A DNA stretch of 64,000 nt from Deinococcus marmoris DSM 12784 (GTDB taxonomy: Bacteria > Deinococcota > Deinococci > Deinococcales > Deinococcaceae), in the NCBI RefSeq assembly GCF_000701405.1, contig NZ_JNIV01000001.1, positions 62,001-126,000 on the forward strand, read 5' to 3'. The notes beneath the pieces were generated by a model. It had not been told where the DNA came from. It ran no database searches and saw nothing but the letters and a program-made list of their open reading frames with translations. Position 1 is the first letter of the stretch. Every line of letters starts with the position of its first letter. Made by a program: the position numbers and the translations under genes. Shown here piece by piece: positions 27,507-37,800 of the stretch.

Positions 27507-28256
27507 ATGACCGCTGCCCGCCGCCCGCCGCGTCACCTGCGTCTGATCCTGATGGCCGGACTGCTGGCGCTGCTGCTGGGCACCCTGCTAATTCCGGAGG
27601 TGCGGGGGTTTCTGGGACGCGGCTACGCGGCGCTGATCTCGCAGGACCCGGAGGTCACGCACCGTTTTGTGTACACGCTGGGCTGGGCCGGACCCGTCGC
27701 CCTGCTGGTGGCCTATGTGATCCAGGCGGTGATTCCGGTGCTGCCCTCGCTGGTGCTGACGGCGGTGACGGTGCGGGCCTACGGTTTCGTGGCGGGCTTT
27801 TTTATCGTGCTTGCTGGGGCGCTGCTGGGGGCGGCGGCGGGCTACGGCCTGGGGCGGGTGCTGGGCGAACCCATGATCCGCGCGCTGGCCGGGGAACGGG
27901 CCAGGACGCAGGCGCAGAGCTTCATGAATAGGTACGGCGCGCAGGGTGTGCTGCTGGTGCGCCTGATGCCGGTGCTGCCCGCTGAGGTCCTCAGTCTGGT
28001 GGCGGGGGCGGCCCGCATGGGGTTCCGTCCGTTCATGCTGGCCACCGCCGTGGGCGTGCTGCCGGTCACGTTGCTGGTGGTGTGGCTCAGCGGGTCGGCG
28101 CAGCGGCTGCTGTGGGGGCTGGTGATCATGTCGCTGGTGGTGGGGGGGCTGGCGCTTGGGCGCTGGTGGCTGGCACGGCGGGCGGGCCGTGTGGATGGTC
28201 AGGCCCAGGGACAGACAGAGGTGGACCCGGTTCAGGACGCTCAGCCCAGAACGTGA
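27507..28256 (+). CDS. TVP38/TMEM64 (VTT/DedA-like) membrane protein
   Basis: 249 aa with about six hydrophobic segments. The central part AYVIQAVIPVLPSLVLTAVTVRAYGFVAGFFIVLAGALLGAAAGYGLGRVLG followed by RYGAQGVLLVRLMPVLPAEVLSLVAGAARMGFRPFMLATAVGVLP matches the VTT domain: re-entrant loop, G-x-x-x-G, and an Arg-Pro motif. Relatives include lipid scramblases and DedA flippases; a role in membrane lipid handling is inferred. The C-terminal tail is hydrophilic. Confidence 0.85.
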   Translation: MTAARRPPRHLRLILMAGLLALLLGTLLIPEVRGFLGRGYAALISQDPEVTHRFVYTLGWAGPVALLVAYVIQAVIPVLPSLVLTAVTVRAYGFVAGFFIVLAGALLGAAAGYGLGRVLGEPMIRALAGERARTQAQSFMNRYGAQGVLLVRLMPVLPAEVLSLVAGAARMGFRPFMLATAVGVLPVTLLVVWLSGSAQRLLWGLVIMSLVVGGLALGRWWLARRAGRVDGQAQGQTEVDPVQDAQPRT

Positions 28257-28304
28257 ACTGGCCCAGAGCCTGAATCACCCCGGAATCTAAAGCCCCGGCT
28301 CGGG

Positions 28305-28348
28305 TAAACTGCGTCCCATGCCCGTCCATGCGGCGGGGCAGGAGGACC

Positions 28349-28365
<17 letters not shown>
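28305..28365 (+). promoter_or_regulatory. purM promoter with leaderless upstream ORF
   Basis: TAAACT (28305-28310), then 7 nt and an ATG (28318) that opens a 15-codon frame ending TAG at 28363-28365, out of frame with and overlapping the purM ATG (28349). The purM ribosome site AGGAGG (28339-28344) lies inside this frame. The upstream ATG may only mark the transcription start, or the frame may modulate purM. Confidence 0.45.
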
Positions 28366-29424
<1,059 letters not shown>

Positions 29425-29428
<4 letters not shown>

Positions 29429-30165
29429 CCTCTTCCATCAGACCCCGCAGCCACAAGGGCAGGCTGGCCCCCTTCGGGTTCACGCCGCCGGACCGCCGCA
29501 GCGCCACCGAATTCTGGGTGGTCCGTCACGGCGAGAGTACCTGGAACACCGAGGGACGCTACCAGGGTCAGGCGGACGTGCCGCTGAGCCATGTCGGCAT
29601 CTTGCAGGCGGCCAGCCTCGCGGAACGGATGACCGGGCAGCACTTCGATGCTGTGTACACCAGTGACTTGCGGCGTGCGGCCCAGACGGCGGAAGCGGTG
29701 GCCGAACGCCTGGATGGGCCGCCCCCGGTCCAACTTGATCCCGGCCTGCGCGAGATCGACGTGGGCGAGTTGTCCGGTCTGGTGATCGCGGATATTCGTG
29801 AGCAGTACCCCGAGTATCTGGAAGCCCTGAAGGCCGATCCCTGGGCCACCCGGCGGCCCGGCGGCGAGAGCATGGAAGACCTGTATGCCCGTAGCGGCGC
29901 GGCGTTCGAGACCCTGCGTGCCCGGCATCCGGGACAGCGCGTGCTGGTCTTCACGCACGGCGGCGTGGTGCGTGTGGCGGTGGGGCTGGCGCTGGGCGGC
30001 GTCCCCGCCAATGCCTGGGCACGCCTGAGCGTCACCAACACCAGCATCACCCGCGTTCTGCTGGGCGAGAACAGCGGCACCCTGCTGGGCTTCAACGACG
30101 ACGCCCACCTGGAAGACCTGATCGAGGCCACCGAGGCCGACGACGTGCTGGGGCAGGCGCAGTGA
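29425..30165 (+). CDS. Histidine phosphatase family protein (phosphoglycerate mutase-like)
   Basis: 246-aa member of the histidine phosphatase superfamily: WVVRHGESTWNTEGRYQGQADVPLS carries the RHG catalytic motif, VYTSDLRRAAQTAEAV the second Arg block, ELSGLVIADI (Glu region) and VFTHGGVVRVAVG the second catalytic His. Relatives include CobC/GpmB-type phosphatases; substrate unknown. It starts at a TTG overlapping the purM stop, with GGAGGAG upstream; its stop overlaps meaB as GTGA. Confidence 0.85.
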
Positions 30166-31091
30166 CCGTTCCGGCCACGGACCTCGCCGCCCGCTACGCT
30201 GCGGGCGATCTGCGCGCCCTGGCCCGTGCCGTCACGCTGGCCGAGGCCGGACTCCCCGCCGCCCGGCCCCTGCTCAGGATCGCGCGTTCGGGCGGAATCC
30301 GCTCGGTGGTGGTGGGCATCACGGGCAGCCCCGGCAGCGGCAAAAGCACCCTGACCGACGCGCTGATTTCCGTGCTGCGGGCGCAGGGCAAACGGGTGGC
30401 GGTGCTGGCGGTGGACCCCAGCAGCCCTTATTCCGGCGGCGCGATTCTGGGGGACCGTATCCGCATGTTGCGTCACCACGCCGATTCCGGGGTGTTCGTG
30501 CGCTCGCTGGCCAGCCGGGGCGCGCTGGGCGGTCTGTCGGCCCGCACGATGGCGGTGCTGGCGCTGCTGGAAGGCGGCGGCTTCGACTGGATCATCCTCG
30601 AAACCGTGGGCGTGGGTCAGTCGGAGGTGGACGTGGCTGCCGCGTGTGACCACACCCTGCTGGTGGTCACCCCTGCGGGGGGCGACGGGGTGCAGGCGTT
30701 CAAGGCCGGAATCATGGAGATCGCGGACGTGATCGCCGTGAACAAGTCGGACCTGCCCGGCTCGTCCCGCACGGTGCGCGAATTGACCTCGGCGCAGGCG
30801 TTGGGCTGGCACGACGAACACACCTGGCTGGCCCCGGTTCGCAAGACCATCGCCTCGGCAGGCGAGGGCATCGAGAGCGTCGTCGAGGCCGTTCTCAAGC
30901 ACCGCGCCCATCTGGGCGACGCGGGCCTCGCGGAACGCCGCCGCCTGCGCGCCGAATTCGAGGTCCGCTCGCTGGTGCAAGAACGCCTGCTGCGCCGTGC
31001 CCGCAACGCTGGCGGTGACCTCTACGCCCGCGTGGCGCGCGGTGAACTGGACGCCGAGGCGGCGGCGGATGAGCTGCTGAGCGGGCCATGA
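30162..31091 (+). CDS. meaB: MeaB/ArgK family G3E GTPase
   Basis: GTPase chaperone that loads and protects methylmalonyl-CoA mutase or a related B12 enzyme. The 309-aa protein has VVGITGSPGSGKSTLTDAL (P-loop), VLAVDPSSPYSGGAILGDRIRM (family signature), ILETVGVGQSEVDV (switch II) and VIAVNKSDLPG (NKxD). No mutase is visible in the window, though a B12 uptake operon lies about 6 kb away. The GTG start overlaps the previous stop. Confidence 0.92.
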   Translation: MTVPATDLAARYAAGDLRALARAVTLAEAGLPAARPLLRIARSGGIRSVVVGITGSPGSGKSTLTDALISVLRAQGKRVAVLAVDPSSPYSGGAILGDRIRMLRHHADSGVFVRSLASRGALGGLSARTMAVLALLEGGGFDWIILETVGVGQSEVDVAAACDHTLLVVTPAGGDGVQAFKAGIMEIADVIAVNKSDLPGSSRTVRELTSAQALGWHDEHTWLAPVRKTIASAGEGIESVVEAVLKHRAHLGDAGLAERRRLRAEFEVRSLVQERLLRRARNAGGDLYARVARGELDAEAAADELLSGP

Positions 31092-31095
31092 ACGC

Positions 31096-31626
31096 GTGAA
31101 GGCCCGTGCCCTCGCCCCAGTTCTCCTCGCCTTTCTCGGCGTTCAGCGCCTGCTGGAGCTGCGGCTGGCCCGCGCCAACGAGCGCTGGGCACGCGAACGC
31201 GGCGCGGTGGAATACGGGCGGGAACATTACCCGCTGTTCTTCGTGCTGCATCCGGCCTGGATGCTGGCCACCTTTTTAGAGGGCCGAGCGTCCGGTCAGC
31301 GGGTGAACTGGCCTGCGCTGGCGCTCTTTCTGCTGGCCCAGCCGCTGCGGTACTGGGTCATTCGCACGCTGGGAAGGTCCTGGAACACCCGAATTCTGAT
31401 CGTGCCGGGTGGAGAGCGCATCACGGGCGGTCCGTTCCGCTTCCTGAAGCACCCCAATTACGCGGTGGTGGCGCTGGAACTGGCCGCCGCGCCGCTGGCC
31501 GTGGGGGCGTGGCGCACCGCCCTGGCCTTCACGCTGCTGAACGCCGCGCTGCTGCTGCTGATCCGCATTCCGGCAGAGGAGCGGGCGCTGGCGCACTACG
31601 CCCTGACCCGGCCTGACCCGAATTGA
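31096..31626 (+). CDS. Isoprenylcysteine carboxyl methyltransferase-like membrane protein
   Basis: 176 aa with four to five hydrophobic helices and the ICMT/PEMT signature: RYWVIRTLGRSWNTRILIVPG, GPFRFLKHPNYAVVALELAAAPL and RIPAEERAL near the end. These make the SAM pocket in the family. In bacteria the methyl acceptor is usually unknown. The GTG start is 4 bp after the meaB stop. Confidence 0.82.
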   Translation: MKARALAPVLLAFLGVQRLLELRLARANERWARERGAVEYGREHYPLFFVLHPAWMLATFLEGRASGQRVNWPALALFLLAQPLRYWVIRTLGRSWNTRILIVPGGERITGGPFRFLKHPNYAVVALELAAAPLAVGAWRTALAFTLLNAALLLLIRIPAEERALAHYALTRPDPN

Positions 31627-31644
31627 AGACAGGCTCAGCGCCGG

Positions 31645-32223
31645 CTATTCAGGATTGGGAAAACGTCTCTCCAGTTCCAGCCCTCTGGGCGTGTCGGCGA
31701 TCTGCAAGGCGGCGTGGACCGCCATGCCCTGCAATTCCAGGCGCGTGCGGCCTCGGAAATTGGTGCGCTCCACCACGGCGGCCACCGCGCGCACGGTCCA
31801 GCCGCGCTTGGCGGCCAGCAGCGCGACGAGCAGTTCAGGCAGGCCGTCCTGAAGCTGCCGGGTCAGGATCACGGCGGTCCGAATGTCTTCGGGCAGGGGG
31901 TCCGGCGTGGGCAGGGACCAGTGGTTCACTTCCTCATCTGGCAGTTCCGCACTTTCTGCATTGGGGTGTTCGTCTTCCGTCTCGGGCGACGCGGTCCCGT
32001 CGGGCTGGGCCACGACGACGGGCGTGCCGCGCATCCGGGCCAGCCCACGCGCCATCTTTTCGGCGTCTGGCAGGGCGATCACCACATCGAAGCCCGGCAT
32101 GAGCAGATCGAGGTGATCCAGCACGGCGGCGCGGTCACGCAGGCTCAGGTCGCTCAGGCGGTCCTCGAACAGGGTCTCGCTGGGGAGTGCCCGGGTGATC
32201 ACAGCGAGGAGCGGTCGGGCCAT
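31645..32223 (-). CDS. Phosphoribosyltransferase-like protein of unknown function
   Basis: 192 aa. GFDVVIALPDAEKMARGLARMRGTPVVVAQPDG and TAVILTRQLQDGLPELLVALLAAKRGWTVRAVAAVVERT resemble the core of a type I PRTase fold (strand-loop-helix plus hood), but the acidic PRPP-binding motif is not clear and an acidic linker (ETEDEHPNAESAELPDEEVN) interrupts the middle. It might bind nucleotides without catalysis. A TAGGCT box lies 5 nt before the ATG; divergent from the MFS gene. Confidence 0.55.
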   Translation of the reverse strand: MARPLLAVITRALPSETLFEDRLSDLSLRDRAAVLDHLDLLMPGFDVVIALPDAEKMARGLARMRGTPVVVAQPDGTASPETEDEHPNAESAELPDEEVNHWSLPTPDPLPEDIRTAVILTRQLQDGLPELLVALLAAKRGWTVRAVAAVVERTNFRGRTRLELQGMAVHAALQIADTPRGLELERRFPNPE

Positions 32224-32411
32224 GCCCTAGCCTAGCGGTTTTTGCTGGTCTTGGAAGCACTCTGTTCAGAGTGGCTGCTGCTGTTCAGATGGAGTCTTGC
32301 CGGGGGCACGCTGGGGACAGGGACCAGCCGCACCGTGAAGGCCAGGGGACTGATCCGTCTGCCCGGACGGCCTGCGCCCAGTTCAGCACGGCGCAGAGTA
32401 ATCTGCGTCCC

Positions 32412-33584
32412 ATGCAGGTCCGTGTCAGCACTCCGACTCCCGTGATCCAGCACGGCACGGCCATTGCCCTGGCTGTCACTGCGGGCCACTTCATCAACGA
32501 CGCCTACGGCGCGATGCTCACGCCGCTGATGCCCGCGCTGCAAAGCAAGTACGGCGTGAGCATCGCCGCCGTCACGTTGCTGTCCAGCGTCTACAGCCTG
32601 ACCAGCAGCGTGATGCAGCCCCTGCTGGGCATTCTGGGCGAGCGGCTGGACCGCCGCTACTCTGCCGCGCTGGGGCCGCTGATGACCGGGCTGGGCCTGA
32701 CCCTGATGGGCTTCGTGCCGTGGTTTGGCGCGCTGATCCTGCTGGTGGCGGTGGCGGGTTTCGGCAGCGGTTTCTTTCATCCGGCGGGGGCGGCCTACGT
32801 GGCGCAGAACAGCCCACCCAATAAGCGGGGCCTGTGGGCCAGCATCTTCAGTGCGGGCGGCACGGCGGGCATGGCGCTGGGGCCGGTCTTTGCCGGGGTG
32901 GGCCTGACGCATCTGCCGTGGTTTGCGCTGATCGGCGTGGTGTTCGCGGCCATCACGTTCGCGGTCACGCCGCCGGGCACGCAGAAGGCCCGCAAGATCA
33001 AACTGCGCGAGTACGTGCAGATCTTCCAGGGGCCGATGCAGTGGCTGTGGGGCATGGCGGTGCTGCGCTCGCTGGCCAGCATGGGCTACAACACCATGCT
33101 GCCCTTCATGCTGTACGCGCGCGGCTTCGGGCTGCGCGAGGTGGGCGTGACCCTGGCGATCTACGCCATTGCCAGCGCCATCGGCGGCATCGTGGGCGGA
33201 CGCCTGAGTGACCGTTACGGGCGCACCCCGATTCTGCGCGCCGCCATCCTGACCACCATCCCGTTCTTCGCCGTATTGATCCTGTCCAATCCCAGCCAAT
33301 GGTGGTTCTACCCTCTGACCTTCATGGTGGGGGCGGCGGTCAATGCCAGCATTCCGGTGGGCGTGGTCACCGCGCAGGAGTACGCCCCGGAGCATGTGGC
33401 GGTGGCCAGCAGCATCATGATGGGCTTTTCCTGGGGCTTTGCGGGCCTGCTGATCTTTCTGGTGGGGATGCTGGCCGACGCCACCACGCCCACCACGGCA
33501 GCCCTAGTCAGCATCAGCCTGCTGATTCCCAGCGCCATGATCGCCTACCGCCTGCCGGAACCGGAGAAAGCGGAGTTCAGCTAG
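32412..33584 (+). CDS. MFS transporter, fosmidomycin-resistance (Fsr)-like
   Basis: 390 aa, about 12 hydrophobic segments. HFINDAYGAMLTPLMPALQSKYGVS near the N-terminus and GILGERLDRRY, GFGSGFFHPAGAAYVA match the Fsr subgroup of drug efflux carriers; GGRLSDRYGRTPIL is the MFS loop motif. The exported compound is unknown. A TAATCT box 7 nt before the ATG gives a leaderless start; the longer frame upstream is non-coding. A terminator follows. Confidence 0.85.
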   Translation: MQVRVSTPTPVIQHGTAIALAVTAGHFINDAYGAMLTPLMPALQSKYGVSIAAVTLLSSVYSLTSSVMQPLLGILGERLDRRYSAALGPLMTGLGLTLMGFVPWFGALILLVAVAGFGSGFFHPAGAAYVAQNSPPNKRGLWASIFSAGGTAGMALGPVFAGVGLTHLPWFALIGVVFAAITFAVTPPGTQKARKIKLREYVQIFQGPMQWLWGMAVLRSLASMGYNTMLPFMLYARGFGLREVGVTLAIYAIASAIGGIVGGRLSDRYGRTPILRAAILTTIPFFAVLILSNPSQWWFYPLTFMVGAAVNASIPVGVVTAQEYAPEHVAVASSIMMGFSWGFAGLLIFLVGMLADATTPTTAALVSISLLIPSAMIAYRLPEPEKAEFS

Positions 33585-33605
33585 AGCCTGCCGCTTGGAT
33601 AAGAG

Positions 33606-33636
33606 GCGCGGGTGGGTTGACCTTCCCGCGCTTTTT
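33606..33636 (+). terminator. Intrinsic terminator after the MFS gene
   Basis: GCGCGGG / CCCGCGC stem, 12-nt loop, then TTTTT. It lies between converging genes and reaches the last base of the GH13 stop codon. Confidence 0.88.
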
Positions 33637-35099
33637 CAGCTCTCCCGAATCAGGACCACGCCGCCCCGCGCCCCCACTTCCAGTTCCGCGCCTTCCGCCA
33701 GTTCGTAGGTCTGACCGCTCAGCACATCGCGGTACGTCCCGGCCTCCACGCCAGTCAAGGGCAGGCGGACCGATTCGTGGGCGCAGTTCAGGGCCACATA
33801 GGCGCAGCGTCCCTCGTGGCAGCGGGCGTACAGAAGCGATTCCCCCTCGGCGTGTAGAACCTCAAAATCCCCGCGTTGCAGCGGGCGGCTGGTGTGGCGG
33901 GCCGCCGTCAGCCTGCGCGTCAGCTCCAGCGTGTCCGTGTCCCACTCTGAATCGTTCCAGGGAAAGGCCCGGCGGCAGTCGGGATCGGGGCCGCCGTGCA
34001 ATCCGATCTCGTCGCCGTAGTAGATGCACGGCGCGCCGGGGTAGGTCATCTGGAAGATGGTGGCGAGGCGGAAGGCCGTGGCGTCGCCGCCCACCGCCGT
34101 AATAAAACGGGCGGTGTCGTGCGAGTCCAGCAGGTTGAGCTGGGCGCTGACGATCTCGGGGTGGTACATGCGGGCCACCTCCGTCATGCGGGCGGCGAAG
34201 GCGGGGGCGTCTACCGGGTCCACACGGCCTGTGCCGCTGCGCTCGTTCATGGGATGGTCCAGCGTGCGTGCGCCGAAAAAGGCCAGACAGGGGCGGGTGA
34301 AGTGGTAGTTCATCACGGCGTCGAACTGATCGCCGCGCAGCCAGCGGTGGGCGTCGCCCCAGATTTCACCGACGATGTACGCCTCCGGGTTGACTGCCTT
34401 GACGCGGCGGCGGAACTCCTGCCAGAAGGAATCGTCGTCGATCTCGTTGGGCACGTCCAGCCGCCAGCCGTCGATGCCGAACTGGGTCCAGTACTCGGCC
34501 ACCTCCCACAGAAAGTCGCGCACGGCGGGATGGTTCGTGTTGAATTTGGGCAGCGCGCGGTTGCCCCACCACGCCGCGTACCCGGCGGGTTTTTCATCGT
34601 TGTAGGCGTGCAGCGGCCAGCCTTCCGGGTGAAACCAGTCGCGGTAGGCGCTGTCCTGGCCCTGTTCCAGCAGATCATTGAACTGGAAAAAGCCCCGGCT
34701 GCTGTGGTTGAACACGCCGTCCAGCACCACGCGCATACCGCGCCCGTGGGCCTCGTCGATCAGCGCCCGCAAGGCCGCGTTGCCGCCCAGCATGGGGTCC
34801 ACCTGAAAGTAATCGTGGGTGTGGTAGCGGTGGTTTGAAGCCGACTGGAACACCGGGCAAAAATAAATGGCATTCACGCCCAGGCTCTGGATGTGGTCCA
34901 GTTTCTCGATCACTCCCCACAGGTCGCCGCCCATGTAGCGGTTAAATTCCGGCTTGTCACCCCATGCCTGCAAATTCATTCCGTTCATGCGCCCGCTGCG
35001 GGCAAAGCGGTCCGGGAAGATCTGGTAGAACACGGCGTCCTTGACCCATTCGGGCGTGGTGGGATGGGCGGTGTCGGGGGCGGTCAGCACGGCGGTCAT
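33636..35099 (-). CDS. Alpha-amylase family (GH13) glycosidase, cyclomaltodextrinase/neopullulanase-like
   Basis: 487-aa cytoplasmic (no signal peptide) GH13 enzyme that should hydrolyse alpha-1,4-glucans or maltodextrins. The conserved regions appear in order: [24 protein letters not shown] (nucleophile Asp), [11 protein letters not shown] (acid/base Glu) and [11 protein letters not shown] (transition-state Asp). [13 protein letters not shown] start ([16 protein letters not shown]) points to the cyclodextrinase/neopullulanase group, but the usual N-terminal extra domain is absent. A TATGCT box lies 9 nt before the ATG. Confidence 0.9.
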   Translation of the reverse strand: MTAVLTAPDTAHPTTPEWVKDAVFYQIFPDRFARSGRMNGMNLQAWGDKPEFNRYMGGDLWGVIEKLDHIQSLGVNAIYFCPVFQSASNHRYHTHDYFQVDPMLGGNAALRALIDEAHGRGMRVVLDGVFNHSSRGFFQFNDLLEQGQDSAYRDWFHPEGWPLHAYNDEKPAGYAAWWGNRALPKFNTNHPAVRDFLWEVAEYWTQFGIDGWRLDVPNEIDDDSFWQEFRRRVKAVNPEAYIVGEIWGDAHRWLRGDQFDAVMNYHFTRPCLAFFGARTLDHPMNERSGTGRVDPVDAPAFAARMTEVARMYHPEIVSAQLNLLDSHDTARFITAVGGDATAFRLATIFQMTYPGAPCIYYGDEIGLHGGPDPDCRRAFPWNDSEWDTDTLELTRRLTAARHTSRPLQRGDFEVLHAEGESLLYARCHEGRCAYVALNCAHESVRLPLTGVEAGTYRDVLSGQTYELAEGAELEVGARGGVVLIRES

Positions 35100-35135
35100 C
35101 TGCGCGCCAGCATAGCGGAGAGGGACTGACAGGGT

Positions 35136-36446
35136 TCATTCAGTCGGGCGTGTTCTGTCTGCCCAGTCCAGCACGAACGCCCGCGCCTCTACTTCATCCA
35201 ATACCTCGCCCAGCGCCACGGCCTCGTTCAGCGCTCGTATCGCCTCGCCAATGCGCGGGCCGGGTGGAATGTCCAGCAGCGCCATCACGTCCGCGCCTGT
35301 CAACAGCGGCCTGGGAGGTGCGGGCTGCACTTCCAGCGCCTCCAGCACGCGGCCCATCGCCACGGCGTAGGCATGACGGCTGGCCTCGGAACTGCTCGGC
35401 CCACGCGCTGCCTCGCGGTCTGCCAGCATCACCCACAGCAGGTCCGGCAGCAGATCGCGGCGGCGGTGAACGAAGCGGCGGGCCTCCTTTTCTCCGGCGG
35501 GCAGCGGGACCATGTGGGCCTCCACCAACCCGGCAACGTGCTTGATGTCGCCTGCGGGCAGCTTGAGGCGGGTCAGCATCTGCGTGGTCAGTGCCGCGCC
35601 CAGCTTGTCGTGGCCGTAGAAATGGGTGTGGCCTGTTTCGGGATTAACTGTGTGGGAGCGGGGTTTGCCCACGTCATGCAGCAGGGCGGCCCAGCGCAGG
35701 GGCAGCGGCGCGTCCGGCAGACGGGCCAGAAGCTGGTGCAGCGCCTCCAGCCCATGTTCGAACACGTCCAGATGGTGAAAACCGCCCTGCTGCAAGCCCA
35801 TGCCCTCGCGCAATTCGGGCAGGGTCAGGGCCAGCAGTCCCAGGTCTTCTAAACGTTTCAGGCCATGTGCGGCGTCCGGGTGCAGCAATAGGGCGTGCAA
35901 CTCGTCGCGGATGCGCTCGAAGGCGGGCATCCTGAGCGTGCCGTCGGCCAGATGCGCCGTCACCTCGCGCACCACCCGTTCGGTCTCAGGCTCCAGCCGG
36001 AAGCCCAGCGTCAGCTCCAGCCGCGCCGCCCGCCACGCCCGCAACGGATCGGCCCTCAGGTTGGCCGCCGAAACCATTCGCAGCCGCTGCGCCCTGAGAT
36101 CGGCCTGCCCGCCTGCTGGGTCCACAATCTTCCTTGCTTCAGTCAACGCCAGCGCATTCACGGTGAAATCCCGCCGCAGCAGATCGTCGTTCACGTCGGC
36201 GGGCAGCGGCACGAAGTCGTGGTGCGCTTCGCCGTCCAGATGCACCCGCCAGTAGCCGCGTTCCTCGTCCAGCGGGAAGGCCGAGCCGCCCAGCGCGTCC
36301 GCCATCGCCCGCGCCGCCTGCGCTGGGTCCGGCACCGCCCAGTCGTAATCCTTCGGGGCCACGCCGCGTAGCCAGTCACGCGCCGCGCCGCCCACCAGCA
36401 GACCACCAGGGGGAAAGGGGGGGAGCGGCGGGCGGCGGCGGAACAT
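35136..36446 (-). CDS. tRNA nucleotidyltransferase (CCA- or A/CC-adding) with HD domain
   Basis: 436-aa class II nucleotidyltransferase: [15 protein letters not shown] and the catalytic DYD (APKDYDWAV), [35 protein letters not shown] (nucleotide-recognition helices), then a C-terminal HD domain with [11 protein letters not shown]. Deinococcus is known to split CC- and A-addition between two proteins, so whether this adds CCA, CC or A alone cannot be told here. The start is the ATG 7 nt after TACCAT. Many RNAs in the array at 16-17.8 kb encode CCA themselves. Confidence 0.85.
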   Translation of the reverse strand: MFRRRPPLPPFPPGGLLVGGAARDWLRGVAPKDYDWAVPDPAQAARAMADALGGSAFPLDEERGYWRVHLDGEAHHDFVPLPADVNDDLLRRDFTVNALALTEARKIVDPAGGQADLRAQRLRMVSAANLRADPLRAWRAARLELTLGFRLEPETERVVREVTAHLADGTLRMPAFERIRDELHALLLHPDAAHGLKRLEDLGLLALTLPELREGMGLQQGGFHHLDVFEHGLEALHQLLARLPDAPLPLRWAALLHDVGKPRSHTVNPETGHTHFYGHDKLGAALTTQMLTRLKLPAGDIKHVAGLVEAHMVPLPAGEKEARRFVHRRRDLLPDLLWVMLADREAARGPSSSEASRHAYAVAMGRVLEALEVQPAPPRPLLTGADVMALLDIPPGPRIGEAIRALNEAVALGEVLDEVEARAFVLDWADRTRPTE

Positions 36447-36507
36447 GTTGGACATGGTAAGGGTGCCGGGCCGCCGGTGTGTCTCAATTTCCCTGTTCCG
36501 ACTGCCC

Positions 36508-36513
36508 TATACT
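36508..36513 (+). promoter_or_regulatory. -10 box TATACT for the B12 uptake operon
   Basis: Consensus -10 sequence just upstream of the riboswitch; divergent from the nucleotidyltransferase gene. Confidence 0.6.
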
Positions 36514-36520
36514 GCCGCCG

Positions 36521-36770
36521 ATGGGCGTGGGGAAAGCCGGTGACTGCTCTGCTTAGCGGGCATATTCCGGCACTGTCGCGCAACGGTAATCCACTTTAAG
36601 AGGTGGAAAGTCCGAACACCTGCCCTGTCCACGCTTCCCAGTGCGGAGGCGTGCGGCTGACCTCTCGCGGGAAGGAGGGAACGCCCGTGCGTGGCCCCCT
36701 TTGTTGCTGGCCCAGCGCAGCGGACGATTCTACTTTCCGCCCCAATTTTCGGGGCGGTTTTTCTGTGCGT
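36521..36770 (+). promoter_or_regulatory. Cobalamin riboswitch with terminator
   Basis: Aptamer hallmarks in order: GGGGAAAGCCGGTGA, TTCCGGCACTGTCGCGCAACGGTAA (the B12-box-type core, split here for clarity), AAGTCCGAACACCTGCC. The expression platform ends in a terminator: CCGCCCC-AATTTTC-GGGGCGG then TTTTT (36737-36762). It precedes btuF by about 30 nt, so cobalamin would be expected to stop transcription. Confidence 0.9.
36737..36762 (+). terminator. Riboswitch intrinsic terminator
   Basis: Perfect 7-bp G/C stem with 7-nt loop followed by five T, 30 nt before the btuF start. Confidence 0.88.
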
Positions 36771-36791
36771 GGGGGCGGTCAAGGAGCCACC

Positions 36792-37652
36792 ATGAAATCA
36801 ATCCTGACCCTGACTTTTGCTCTCGCCAGCCTGGCTGGAGCCACCACTTACCCGCTGACCCTGACCGACGATCTGGGGCGCAAGGTGACTCTCAAGGCCG
36901 AGCCGCAGCGCATCGTGAGTATGTTGCCCAGCGACAGTGAAACGCTGTGCGCCATCGGGGCCTGCGACAAGCTGGTGGGTGTGGACGACTACAGCGACTA
37001 CCCGCAGCAGGTCACCAGGTTGCCGAAAATGGGCGGCCTGTATGATCCCAAGATCGAGGCCATCGTGGGGCAGCGGCCCGATCTGGTGCTGGTCAGCAAG
37101 TACGGCAAGATCGCCGAATCGCTGACGCAGGCCGGGATTACCGTGATCGCCGTGAACCCCGAAACCTACGAGGAAGTCTTCTCCAAGACGCTTGTGCTGG
37201 GCAAGATCGTCAACCGCGAGGCGCAGGCGAAGAATCTGGTCACGCAGATGCGCCGCGACATCGCCAAAATCGAGATTCTGACCAAGAACGCGGTCAAAAA
37301 GCCCACTGCCTACTATGAGGTGGATCCCACGCCATACAGCATCGGCCCCAATTCCTTCATGGGCGTGCTGCTGACCAAGGCCGGGGCGCGCAACATCATT
37401 CCGGCCAGCATGGGCGACTTCCCCAAGGTGGACCCGGAATTCATCGTCAAGGCCAATCCGCAATTTATTCTGGGTGTGGACGCCAAAACCGCCGCCGCCC
37501 GCCCCGGCTGGAGCAGCATGACGGCCATCAAGTCCGGCAAGACGCTGGCGCTGCCCAAAGGTCTGGACACCATCTTCTCGCGCCCTGGCCCGCGCATGCC
37601 GCTGGCGCTGGCACAGATGGCGAAGATCATTCACCCGGAACTTTTTAAGTAA
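36792..37652 (+). CDS. btuF: Cobalamin ABC transporter substrate-binding protein
   Basis: 286-aa exported binding protein (signal peptide MKSILTLTFALASLAGA) of the BtuF/FhuD fold: TDDLGRKVTLKAEPQRIVSMLPSDSETLCAIGACDKLVGVDDYSDYP and RPDLVLVSKYGK are typical. The cobalamin riboswitch directly upstream identifies the ligand as B12 or a corrinoid. RBS GGAG before the ATG. The operon continues with permease, ATPase and a ferredoxin. Confidence 0.92.
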   Translation: MKSILTLTFALASLAGATTYPLTLTDDLGRKVTLKAEPQRIVSMLPSDSETLCAIGACDKLVGVDDYSDYPQQVTRLPKMGGLYDPKIEAIVGQRPDLVLVSKYGKIAESLTQAGITVIAVNPETYEEVFSKTLVLGKIVNREAQAKNLVTQMRRDIAKIEILTKNAVKKPTAYYEVDPTPYSIGPNSFMGVLLTKAGARNIIPASMGDFPKVDPEFIVKANPQFILGVDAKTAAARPGWSSMTAIKSGKTLALPKGLDTIFSRPGPRMPLALAQMAKIIHPELFK

Positions 37653-37663
37653 GGCTTTGAGGT

Positions 37664-37800
37664 GACACGGATTCCGTCTGTTTCGTTAACAAACCGGGAA
37701 AGCGCCGGTTTGCCAACTCCACGCCCGGAACCCGCTCTTCTCCTTCTCGCGTCCGCTCGGATTTCATCATTTTTGCAAACGATTCAATCGGAGTTCGTAT
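37664..37800 (+). repeat. Intergenic repeat element, copy 1 (terminal inverted repeats)
   Basis: Starts GACACGGATTCCGTCTG and ends CAATCGGAGTTCGTAT; shares both ends and the blocks CTCCACGCCCGGAACCCG and CGGATTT with copy 2 at 47389-47563. The ends are imperfect inverted repeats (9 of 12). Interior hairpin CAAACCGG/CCGGTTTG. The last TAT overlaps the btuC ATG. Confidence 0.7.
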
